Part shown: positions 44,649 to 51,641 of the stretch, in pieces | Position numbering within the stretch: position 1 is the first letter of the stretch | Layout: each line of letters opens with the position of its first letter | Origin: Aequorivita capsosiphonis DSM 23843 | Lineage (GTDB): Bacteria; Bacteroidota; Bacteroidia; Flavobacteriales; Flavobacteriaceae | DNA length: 64,000 nucleotides | Reading direction: 5' to 3' | Assembly: GCF_000429125.1 (NCBI RefSeq) | Contig: NZ_AUBG01000006.1 | Location: 1-64,000, forward strand | The notes under the pieces: generated by a model | Seen by the model: the letters and a program-made list of their open reading frames with translations, nothing else | Told to the model about the DNA's origin: nothing | Databases searched by the model: none | Program-made: the position numbers and the translations under genes

Positions 44649-47428
44649 CAAAATTTAAAATTATAGGTTATGGTTGGTACGGGTACAGAAAATATGGAGC
44701 TTTGAAAAGCTTTCACATTTCCATTTTCTACTACAAAAAACACAGAATATGGATTGTTTCTACCCAACACATTGTAAACTGAGAAACTCCAAAAACTATG
44801 TGCCAATTTTTTTAACTTGTGGTTTCCTTCAATATTCAAACTTAAATCCAAGCGATAATAATCGGGAATTCTAAATGCATTTCGGTCACTGTATGTCACA
44901 AATTCTGAATTATTAATAACATAACTTCCTACCGGATATGTTATTGGCCTTCCAGTTTGGTAAACAAAATTGCCGGAAAGACTAAAACGTTGCGTAAGCT
45001 TATAGTTTGCAACGATGTTAAAATCGTGAGGCTTGTCATAATTAGAGGGAAAGAAGTCGCCGCTGTTAACTATGTCTTCACTAAAATCGCTATCCAGCCT
45101 AATCAAGGCTCGCGAATAGGTGTAAGAAAGCCAACCATTTAACTTGCCCTTTTTCTTTTTCAACAGAAATTCTATTCCATAGGCTTTGCCTTCGCCTTGA
45201 AGCAATTCAGTTTCTACATGGTCATTTAGCAATAAATTAGCACCTGTTTTAAAATCTAAAATGTTGTCAGATTTTTTATAATAACCTTCCAAGCTAAGTT
45301 CGTAAGTATCATTATTTAGGTTTTTGTAGAAGCCTAAACTATATTGACTAGCTTTTTCAGGCTCAATATTATAATCTGATAATTTATACGTGTCAGTAGG
45401 TGAAACGGTGGTGTTGTTACTTAAAGTATGAATGTATTGATAAGTATTATTGTAACCAGCCTTTACCGAAAAAGTTGGAGTAAAGGAATACCTAAATGAA
45501 AGCCTAGCTTCTGGTCCGCTGTATGTTTTAATACTTTCGTTTTTTCCGAAGCTTAAACTATCAATTACCGATGCATCGGTAATGGGCGAATTTGCTTCAT
45601 ATTGTCTTTGTATAGATGGTCCAAGGGCTGCAAAAAACGAATACCGAACCCCTGCGTTGATTTGGAAAGCATCGGTAATTTTAAATTCATCTTCTAAGAA
45701 AATTCCGCCTTCAAAAGCTCTTTCCTTGGGAATAACTCTATTGAACACAATAGATTCATCATTTTTAGGCTCAATTGTTCCTGGTTCTACATTGTAGAGT
45801 TTCCCTTGAATTCCATAGTTGAGGGAGTGCTTTTTCTTGACCTTGGTATCAAACTTTAATTTAAGTTGGCTTTCATTGATTTTATAACCTAAATCGAAAT
45901 CCGTGTTTGTGTCACCGTCATAATTTATATCAAAGTTATATTGGCTATTGGAAATCACAAGGGATGCCTTGTTGTTATCGTTAAAACGATGATTATAAGC
46001 TAAAGAAACCAAGCTGTTGCTATAGCTAAAAATCGAATCGGAAGTTATTCTGTATTTGTCCTTACTGAAATATGCCGTTGCCTTAATACTATTATTGTCA
46101 TTTATTTTATAGTTGTATTTAACAATGGCATCATAAAAGGAGGCATTACTGTTTTTCAACGATTCTTCGTCGAGCAATTTTAAAATGTAATCTGAATACG
46201 TGGCTCGCGCTCCAATCATAATGGCAGCTTTATCTTTGGTTAATGGAATTTCAAGGGCGAGATTTCCGGTTACCGGACCTATGGAGCCTTCTCCAGCAAA
46301 TTTCACGGTATTGGCATCACGGGTCTTTAAATCGAAAACGGAAGAAAGACGTCCGCCGTATTCTGCGGGAATGCTGCCTTTGTAGATGTCAACACTGCCT
46401 GTTGTAAATGGATTGATTGCCGAAAATATTCCAAAAAAGTGCGACGGATTGTAGATCACGGCATCGTCCAACAATATTAAGTTTTGGTCTTCTTTCCCGC
46501 CACGAACGTTAAAACCTGTGGCGCCTTCTCCAGCTTTTGAGATTCCTGGAAGTGTTGCTGCAACTTTTAAAATATCACGCTCGCCAAGTACTAGGGGTAT
46601 GTTTTTAATCGCCTTAACATCAATAGTTTCGGCACCCGTTTTTGCATCTTCAACATTTTTGTTTTTGTTGGCGGCTATTAAGACTTCTCCCAATTCTTCA
46701 TAATCTTCATCCAAACTTATATCCAACGTTCCATTATTATAGAGAATCACGCGTTTTGTGAGGCTTTCCATACCCAAGAGTTTAAAATCCAATAGATTCG
46801 TGCCACTCGGAAGCGTGAGTTGATATTGGCCTTGATCGTCCGTTGTTGTGCCAACGGAGGTATTCGTGCTCAAAACTATGGCCAGATTAGGCAATGCTTG
46901 CCCATTTACAGCATTGGTTATTGTACCTTTTAAACGGTAGGTACGCTTTCTGTTTGGCGTTTCCTTGCCAATACGAACGGTTTCAATTGGTTTTCGCTTT
47001 TTAGTACTTTCTTTTTGATAAAAAACAGGAGCTACATTTTTTGATTGAGCTGTCGTTTCTGTTATGATTTCGTCTTCCATCGGAAAAAAGCCTTCCGGAA
47101 GTTCATCGTAAATAATACTGTTTTGTGTAAGGATGACGCGTTGGTCTTGGGCAATGTAAAAATTTAATAAAGTGTTGTTTAAAACAGAATCCAGTAAGCT
47201 TGTAATGCTTTCATTATCATAATCTCCCGTAATGGTAGTATTGCCAAGCCATTCATCTAGATAGAAAAAACGATAATCTGTTTTGTTTTCAATAGTTGAA
47301 ATAACTTCTTTTAATGGCGTATTGTTAAACTTGAAATTTACATTTAAAGTATCTTGTGAAAAAGAGGCTTGAAAGGTCAAGAAAAGTAAACAAGTAATTA
47401 GGTAAGGCTTTATTTTTGAATGAAACAT
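44648..47428 (-). CDS. TonB-dependent receptor with STN and carboxypeptidase-like N-terminal domains
   Basis: The 926-residue outer-membrane protein has a signal peptide (about 1-24). A secretin/TonB short N-terminal domain follows (about 26-105: FKFNNTPLKEVISTIENKTDYRFFY), then a carboxypeptidase-D-like beta-sandwich (about 165-255). The plug (VLGERDILKVAATLPGISKAGEGATGFNVRGG) and a 22-strand-type barrel end at TITYNFKF. An STN domain is normally used to contact an anti-sigma factor, but no sigma/anti-sigma pair lies nearby. The cargo is unknown. Second gene of a four-gene minus-strand operon. Confidence 0.93.
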   Translation of the reverse strand: MFHSKIKPYLITCLLFLTFQASFSQDTLNVNFKFNNTPLKEVISTIENKTDYRFFYLDEWLGNTTITGDYDNESITSLLDSVLNNTLLNFYIAQDQRVILTQNSIIYDELPEGFFPMEDEIITETTAQSKNVAPVFYQKESTKKRKPIETVRIGKETPNRKRTYRLKGTITNAVNGQALPNLAIVLSTNTSVGTTTDDQGQYQLTLPSGTNLLDFKLLGMESLTKRVILYNNGTLDISLDEDYEELGEVLIAANKNKNVEDAKTGAETIDVKAIKNIPLVLGERDILKVAATLPGISKAGEGATGFNVRGGKEDQNLILLDDAVIYNPSHFFGIFSAINPFTTGSVDIYKGSIPAEYGGRLSSVFDLKTRDANTVKFAGEGSIGPVTGNLALEIPLTKDKAAIMIGARATYSDYILKLLDEESLKNSNASFYDAIVKYNYKINDNNSIKATAYFSKDKYRITSDSIFSYSNSLVSLAYNHRFNDNNKASLVISNSQYNFDINYDGDTNTDFDLGYKINESQLKLKFDTKVKKKHSLNYGIQGKLYNVEPGTIEPKNDESIVFNRVIPKERAFEGGIFLEDEFKITDAFQINAGVRYSFFAALGPSIQRQYEANSPITDASVIDSLSFGKNESIKTYSGPEARLSFRYSFTPTFSVKAGYNNTYQYIHTLSNNTTVSPTDTYKLSDYNIEPEKASQYSLGFYKNLNNDTYELSLEGYYKKSDNILDFKTGANLLLNDHVETELLQGEGKAYGIEFLLKKKKGKLNGWLSYTYSRALIRLDSDFSEDIVNSGDFFPSNYDKPHDFNIVANYKLTQRFSLSGNFVYQTGRPITYPVGSYVINNSEFVTYSDRNAFRIPDYYRLDLSLNIEGNHKLKKLAHSFWSFSVYNVLGRNNPYSVFFVVENGNVKAFQSSIFSVPVPTITYNFKF

Positions 47429-47430
47429 AA

Positions 47431-48147
47431 TTAGCGGTTCAGTAAGCTATTGATTGTTTTAGTAAGTAAGATTACTTCGCTATCTGGATTGTTTTTTATC
47501 ATTTTCCTATCTATTTTTTGCTCTTTTAGTTCACCTTTAAACTGTGGAAAGATTTCGATAAAGTCTTTCTTTCTATTGACTTCATGCATCTTATCATTAA
47601 ATAAAAGATAATATTTTGGACTTCCCCATTTATAATGAAACAATACCGTTCGGTCTTTGATTTTGGTAGACTTTCCCTTCTGAAGTTTTTTGAAAAGCCG
47701 AATATTTCTGGAATCTTGAATTAGTTCCGAAAAGCCAGGCACTGGTTTATCTGTTTTGGATACCAATGTTTTATTTTGAATAAATTTTCTGTTATCGATA
47801 CTGAAAGAGTCTACTTTTGCGGCGAAAATCTCAAAAACTTTTTCACTGGAGTTCTTGCCGATATTTACAATAACCTTATCGTCATAAACATTGAATCTTA
47901 AGGCGATGTCGTAATAGGTTTGTCCATCATAACTCACAAAACCAGTTGAAAAACTATTGGGATATAGAAATTTTGTAAAGCCGTCGGAACCTTTTTCAAT
48001 TTCTATGTATTCAATGCCAGTAAATATACTTGTGTTTTCGATGCCTACTTGGTTATCAAACCAATTATAGACATCTTGATTGCTTTGGCCAAAGAATATT
48101 GATGGTGCCATGGCGAGAAGAGTGCACATCAAAAACATTTTTTTCAT
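47431..48147 (-). CDS. Secreted hypothetical protein, first gene of the receptor operon
   Basis: This 238-residue protein has a signal peptide (about 1-20). The body is a beta-rich, Lys-rich domain (YIEIEKGSDGFTKFLYPNSF, KDRTVLFHYKWGSPKYYLLFND) resembling small periplasmic proteins of unknown function seen near flavobacterial receptor genes. I recognise no named domain. Its stop lies 2 bases before the TonB receptor start, so it is certainly co-transcribed. It could be a periplasmic partner of the STN domain, as inference only. Confidence 0.7.
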   Translation of the reverse strand: MKKMFLMCTLLAMAPSIFFGQSNQDVYNWFDNQVGIENTSIFTGIEYIEIEKGSDGFTKFLYPNSFSTGFVSYDGQTYYDIALRFNVYDDKVIVNIGKNSSEKVFEIFAAKVDSFSIDNRKFIQNKTLVSKTDKPVPGFSELIQDSRNIRLFKKLQKGKSTKIKDRTVLFHYKWGSPKYYLLFNDKMHEVNRKKDFIEIFPQFKGELKEQKIDRKMIKNNPDSEVILLTKTINSLLNR

Positions 48148-48405
48148 TACGTAAAAATAATAAATTTCTGGGCTTACGAAAATGTGGGTAGTTAAATTTT
48201 GAAGGATTAAAATTTCAAATAATAATTTATATAGGCTAGTTATATGGTTATCAGTATTTTGAAAAAGGGAGTTTTAAGAATCTCTAACCTTCAAGAAGAG
48301 AGAAAGAAATCGGAACATAATTTTACATAAAAGCCTTTGAAATTAAACTAAAAGTTTTAAATTTGCTGCCGCTTACAATGTGAGTGACGTTCATTAAATT
48401 ACAAT

Positions 48406-48478
48406 GCGAAAATAGCTCAGCTGGTAGAGCGCCACCTTGCCAAGGTGGAGGTCGCGGGTTCGAATCCCGTTTTTCGCT
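48406..48478 (+). tRNA. tRNA-Gly (GCC)
   Basis: A 73-nt cloverleaf: acceptor GCGAAAA/TTTTCGC, D-arm with AGCTCAGCTGGTAGAGC, anticodon stem CCACC/GGTGG around TTGCCAA with anticodon GCC, and T-arm GCGGGTTCGAATCCCGT. The discriminator is T and CCA is not encoded, as usual in Bacteroidota. Confidence 0.97.
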
Positions 48479-48484
48479 CAGATA

Positions 48485-48542
48485 GTGAAACCTTTTTAAG
48501 GTGGCGGGTTCCCCCGAAGCATCGGGTCCGTTTTTTCACTCA
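48485..48542 (+). pseudogene. Decayed tRNA-Gly-like copy with REP-like insert
   Basis: Seven bases after tRNA-Gly comes GTGAAA (48485-48490) that can pair with TTTCAC near 48540. AAGGTGG and CGGGTT at 48498-48510 match anticodon-stem and T-arm strings of the tRNA, and TTTTTTCACTCA matches its 3' end TTTTTCGCTCA. The T-loop is replaced by a CCCGA-AGCA-TCGGG palindrome. It cannot fold as a tRNA and is read as a tandem copy in decay. Confidence 0.55.
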
Positions 48543-48548
48543 ACTTTT

Positions 48549-48575
48549 AATGCCGAATGCCCTTCGGCATTTTTT
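48549..48575 (+). terminator. Terminator after tRNA-Gly region
   Basis: AATGCCGAA (48549-48557) pairs with TTCGGCATT (48563-48571), loop TGCCC, then T-run to 48575. Confidence 0.8.
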
Positions 48576-48609
48576 GTTAAGTCCAGGTTGTAATAGACAA
48601 CCTCATTAT

Positions 48610-48693
48610 GCTGATGTGGTGGAATTGGTAGACACGCCGGACTTAAAATCCTGTGACCATTTGGTCGTGCGGGTTCAAGTCCCGCCATCAGTA
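48610..48693 (+). tRNA. tRNA-Leu (TAA)
   Basis: An 84-nt type II tRNA with acceptor GCTGATG/CATCAGT, D-arm GTGGTGGAATTGGTAGACAC, anticodon loop with TAA (ACTTAAAATCC), a long variable arm (TGTGACCATTTGGTCGT) and T-arm GCGGGTTCAAGTCCCGC. Discriminator A as expected for Leu; CCA not encoded. It is likely processed separately from tRNA-Gly, given the hairpin between. Confidence 0.97.
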
Positions 48694-48696
48694 CTT

Positions 48697-48736
48697 AAAC
48701 GCCTTGTAATCTATTGTTTACAAGGCGTTTTTATTT
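48697..48736 (+). terminator. Terminator after tRNA-Leu
   Basis: AAACGCCTTGTAA pairs with TTTACAAGGCGTTT around a short loop, followed by TTTTATTT. A strong intrinsic stop for the tRNA. Confidence 0.85.
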
Positions 48737-48895
48737 ATTCCCTACTGAGAATCTGAATAGTTTAATAATTCAAGCTTATTCTTAAATCCATTTCAAGCAA
48801 TTCATTAAATTTGCAGTTGAGCAATATTTTGATTCAGTGAAAGGTTTAGAAGCAAAAATTTATTCTCTTGGATCGGCACCTATAAGAAAAAGCAG

Positions 48896-49360
48896 ATGGG
48901 ATTTCATAAAACAATTTCTGAGTTTAGAGATAAACTCTCAAAATTACATGAGGGTGGTTTAAGCCTCGCTGATGTTGAGAAGTTTTATAATGACATAAAC
49001 AGCTTTGATTTCCGTTTCGTATTATTCGCCGAATATTATCGAAAATATATTGAAAATCTCAATCGCTTTAAACCTAATACGGAAGACGAAAATCCTGATG
49101 TAACTTTTTTGTTGATTGCCATAAAAGAGGATAAGTGGAAGCCCACGCGTCCAACGGATGTATTTTTATATCATATACGCTATAAGTATAAACTGACATC
49201 AAAATTCTTTATTTCTCGACAAAAAAAGCAAAATCGCAAGAAATTGGATGCTACTGAAGAACTTGAAAAACAAAAAAGTAAATTCGATCCATCAAAGAAA
49301 TGGACAAGGGTTCCAACTCGCCAGAATAAATGTAAGCCTGGCTGTGGTTGTTCTGAATAG
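48896..49360 (+). CDS. Hypothetical protein with Cys-rich tail
   Basis: A 154-residue soluble protein without a signal peptide or membrane helix. The first 100 residues are mixed helix (ISEFRDKLSKLHEGGLSLADVEKFYND); the middle to C-terminal part is very basic (RQKKQNRKK, KQKSKFDPSKKW). It ends CKPGCGCSE, three Cys in six residues, which could bind a metal or form disulfides. I do not recognise the family. It is a single gene with a terminator hairpin 70 bases on. Confidence 0.65.
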   Translation: MGFHKTISEFRDKLSKLHEGGLSLADVEKFYNDINSFDFRFVLFAEYYRKYIENLNRFKPNTEDENPDVTFLLIAIKEDKWKPTRPTDVFLYHIRYKYKLTSKFFISRQKKQNRKKLDATEELEKQKSKFDPSKKWTRVPTRQNKCKPGCGCSE

Positions 49361-49424
49361 GAGAGAAGTAAGTTGAACAAAAAGGAATCCTAATTTATTT
49401 GGAAGAATTCAAAAATCTCTAGCG

Positions 49425-49465
49425 CAAAAAAAAGCCCTTTCAAAAATGAAAAGGCTTTTAATTTT
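49425..49465. terminator. Bidirectional terminator
   Basis: AAAAGCCCTTTC (49430-49441) and GAAAAGGCTTTT (49448-49459) pair with one weak position; A-run before and T-run after. Serves the Cys-tailed gene (plus) and the small lipoprotein gene (minus). Confidence 0.75.
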
Positions 49466-49482
49466 CTAAGCAAAAATTGTGC

Positions 49483-49743
49483 TTATTGACCGTCAGTTGC
49501 GTCTTCTACAGCATCTTTAGTGTCATCAGCAGCATCTTCGATAGCGTCGCCAGCATCCTCCATAGCATCTCCAGTTGCATCAACAGCATCATCAATAGCG
49601 TCGCCAGCATTGTCTAGTGCGTTATCAGTGTCAGCTTGAATTGATTCAGCAGTTTCTTCAGCATTTTCGCTAGTAGTTTCTCTACAAGAGTAAACAGAAG
49701 CAACTAATGCAAGAGCGGCAAGTGATAAAAATATTTTTTTCAT
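49483..49743 (-). CDS. Small acidic Ala/Asp-repeat lipoprotein
   Basis: An 86-residue precursor with lipoprotein signal ending VYSC (Cys 20). The mature 66 residues are almost wholly Ala, Asp, Glu, Thr and Gly in a heptad-like pattern (DAGDAIDDAVDATGDAMEDAGDAIEDAADDT), likely an amphipathic helix. Mature charge is strongly negative. A TATTTTTG promoter box (49781 to 49774, minus) predicts a 27-nt leader. Similar small lipoproteins are at 51015 and 51290. Function is unknown; an envelope-stress role is only a guess. Confidence 0.8.
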   Translation of the reverse strand: MKKIFLSLAALALVASVYSCRETTSENAEETAESIQADTDNALDNAGDAIDDAVDATGDAMEDAGDAIEDAADDTKDAVEDATDGQ

Positions 49744-50120
49744 TGTGGTAATAAATTAGTGATTAATAGTGCGCAAAAATAGTTAAATATTCGATTCAAC
49801 AATTTTTTTATAATAATATTTTAACATCTATTTCAAAACTGTTTTATTGGAGCTAAATCTCTGGTATTTAATCAATTGAACTAGTTGCAGTAATAGGGGT
49901 TTTGACAGCGAGTTCTTTAAAATCGAATTGTTACTTTCGGGTTGATTGCAATTGTGGCAAAAATCTATTTTACCAATAGAAATAAAGTTTCATTTTTGGA
50001 TTTTCATCCTGCTGGCTTTAGGTCCAAAGAAGGCTGTATTTTGCCGCCATTATAGCTACAGTTTATGATTTACTTACTTTTTTAAAATTTATATAAAATC
50101 TGAAATATTGAGAATATTAG

Positions 50121-50131
50121 GGAAATATTCC
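50121..50131. promoter_or_regulatory. Distal operator-like site of the S24 repressor
   Basis: GGAAATATTCC is a GGA-N5-TCC dyad (also GGAA-N3-TTCC). Its centre is 42 bases from that of the second site at 50163-50173, close to four helical turns, which suits cooperative binding by a dimeric repressor. Confidence 0.5.
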
Positions 50132-50158
50132 AATAAAATGAGCTAAGCTTTGATAAAT

Positions 50159-50177
50159 ATTTGGATATTTTCCAAAT
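50159..50177. promoter_or_regulatory. Proximal operator overlapping the -33 element
   Basis: ATTTGGA-TATTT-TCCAAAT is a perfect 7-base inverted repeat around five bases. It covers the TTG of the promoter (50161-50163) and enters the spacer, so a bound repressor would shut its own promoter. Confidence 0.6.
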
Positions 50178-50190
50178 TGCATTATATTTG
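50161..50190 (+). promoter_or_regulatory. Bacteroidota promoter of the S24 repressor
   Basis: TTG (50161-50163), a 19-base spacer and TATATTTG (50183-50190) match the consensus exactly. If G 50190 is -4, the start is A of ATG 50194, so the transcript is predicted to be leaderless. Confidence 0.65.
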
Positions 50191-50193
50191 TGT

Positions 50194-50961
50194 ATGGAAT
50201 CAAAACTAAGTATTGAAGCACAGCGATTTAAAAAGATTCGCGAGGAACTGAGGCACACCCAGCAATCGTTTGCCGAACTTTTAAATATTGGTGCGACTAC
50301 GGCAGATATTGAGCGTGGGAAGACCAAAATCACTGGAAAAATTGTGATGGAACTCATGGCGCAGTTCAATATAAATCCGCTGTGGCTTTACGGTAAAAGT
50401 TTTGAAAAGCATATAGATTCTTCACGTGGCGATGTGAGTCCGAAAGTTATAACCATTGACACAACGGGAGATGACAGTATCTTGCTGGTGAATCAAAAGG
50501 CAGCTGCGGGATATCCAAATAATATTCACGATATGGGTTGGTATCAAACCTTACCCGCATTTAATATTCCTTTGCCGGAATATCGAAATGCTTCCTATCG
50601 AGGTTTTCAAGTGGAAGGAGATAGTATGCTACCAAATATCAAGCCCAATGAATGGGTTTTGGGACGAGCGGTTCCGAATATTACCGAGGCTACAGATAGT
50701 AAAATTTATATAGTAGTATTAAGAGATTCAGTTTTAGTGAAGAAACTTCAAAAAGTACCGAACAGTTCCCAGGCAATCAGGCTGATTTCCCTAAATGATC
50801 AATATTTGCCAATAGATGTGAAGGTGAAAGATATTCAGGAATTATGGATGGTAAACAGTAAATTGAGTTTTGGCGTTGATGAGCCAGCAGAAAGCAACTT
50901 ATTAAGACAATTACAACAATCTATGGACGAGTTAAAAGGACAAATTAGTGGTTTAAAATAA
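50194..50961 (+). CDS. XRE-type HTH and S24 peptidase repressor (LexA/CI-like)
   Basis: A 255-residue protein starting at ATG 50194 (TTG 50161 would be inside the promoter). An N-terminal HTH (about 6-60: RFKKIREELRHTQQSFAELLNIG..TADIERGK) is followed by a linker and an S24 domain. The Ala-Gly bond of QKAAAGYPNN is a likely self-cleavage site. The Ser of VEGDSMLPNI and the Lys of VLVKKL form the dyad. Such proteins are inactivated by RecA-stimulated self-cleavage after DNA damage. Two operators lie upstream. No phage genes are near, so it is probably a resident chromosomal regulator. Confidence 0.9.
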   Translation: MESKLSIEAQRFKKIREELRHTQQSFAELLNIGATTADIERGKTKITGKIVMELMAQFNINPLWLYGKSFEKHIDSSRGDVSPKVITIDTTGDDSILLVNQKAAAGYPNNIHDMGWYQTLPAFNIPLPEYRNASYRGFQVEGDSMLPNIKPNEWVLGRAVPNITEATDSKIYIVVLRDSVLVKKLQKVPNSSQAIRLISLNDQYLPIDVKVKDIQELWMVNSKLSFGVDEPAESNLLRQLQQSMDELKGQISGLK

Positions 50962-50992
50962 AAAGGGACGTCGTTTTAGACATCCCTTTCTT
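50961..50992. terminator. Terminator after the S24 repressor gene
   Basis: AAAGGGAcGTC pairs with GACaTCCCTTT around TTTTA; the right arm ends in TTTC with a few T. It probably stops both this gene and the convergent lipoprotein unit. Confidence 0.65.
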
Positions 50993-51014
50993 CTTTAAAA
51001 ACTAAAACATAAAA

Positions 51015-51251
51015 CTAGTCCTTGTCTTTTTTCTTTATTTTAGTATTTCCGTCGTCGTCGGTTTTTATCTTAACCTTTTCGTCTTCGGTTTCCATTTTAA
51101 TTTTCTCGCCGTCGTCTTTTACTTTAACCTCGGCACCTTTATCTTGCATTTCTTCTACTAGATTTTCTTCAGTAGTTTTTTGATCTCTACAAGATGAAAG
51201 AGAAATCGCAAAAAATCCTGCGAATAAGGCAATCATTGTTAACTTTTTCAT
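51015..51251 (-). CDS. Small charged lipoprotein
   Basis: A 78-residue precursor with lipoprotein signal ending SLSSC (Cys 21). The mature part is nearly all Lys, Glu and Asp with Thr/Val in strand-like repeats (KVKDDGEKIKMETEDEKVKI, TDDDGNTKIKKKDKD). It is unlike the Ala-rich one at 49483. It lies 38 bases downstream of the next lipoprotein gene, so the pair is likely one transcript. Function is not recognised. Confidence 0.75.
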   Translation of the reverse strand: MKKLTMIALFAGFFAISLSSCRDQKTTEENLVEEMQDKGAEVKVKDDGEKIKMETEDEKVKIKTDDDGNTKIKKKDKD

Positions 51252-51289
51252 TGTTTTTAAATTTATAAGTTAGTGTTTAATACTATTGG

Positions 51290-51502
51290 TTAATCGTCAA
51301 TTTCATTAATTTTCTCGTCAATTTTATCATTGACTTTATTATCTACTTTTTTGGCAGTTCTCTCAAGGATGCCTTCTCTTTTTTCAGGAGCTTCCTTCTC
51401 TACCTTAACTTCTCGAACTACTTCCTTTGTTTCTGTTTTATTTTCACGACATGATCCTAAAGCAATTGAAACAATTGAAATTAATACTAAAAACTTTTTC
51501 AT
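51290..51502 (-). CDS. Small charged lipoprotein
   Basis: A 70-residue precursor with lipoprotein signal ending ALGSC (Cys 18). The mature part is a highly charged helix (TKEVVREVKVEKEAPEKREG; KKVDNKVNDKIDEKINEIDD). A TAGATTTG box (51539 to 51532, minus) predicts a leader of about 26 nt. First of a two-gene unit with the lipoprotein gene at 51015. Confidence 0.72.
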   Translation of the reverse strand: MKKFLVLISIVSIALGSCRENKTETKEVVREVKVEKEAPEKREGILERTAKKVDNKVNDKIDEKINEIDD

Positions 51503-51641
51503 AAATGGGTTGTTTATTATTATGGTTGGAGCAAATCTAGGTTTTAAAGGATAGAGAATTAATAATACTATCCCAAAAAATGTTAAAGGAATATGAATTT
51601 TGTGCTATTTTCTTCGATTATCTGAAAAACACCCTTCTGCA

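Larger units (their letters stand above)
49744..50193. other. Divergent regulatory region upstream of the S24 repressor
   Basis: No gene is seen in these 450 bases. The left end carries the lipoprotein promoter (49774-49781). The right end holds two GGA-N5-TCC operators and the repressor promoter (listed separately). The middle (49830-50090) is AT-rich without notable structure. Confidence 0.5.

Noticed and set aside
48445-48756. Open frame of 103 codons on the plus strand across the tRNA region
   Set aside because: It runs through both tRNA genes and their hairpins and has no protein-like composition.
49744-51502. Prophage around the S24 repressor
   Set aside because: No integrase, structural, lysis or replication genes and no attachment repeats are seen; neighbours are lipoprotein genes.
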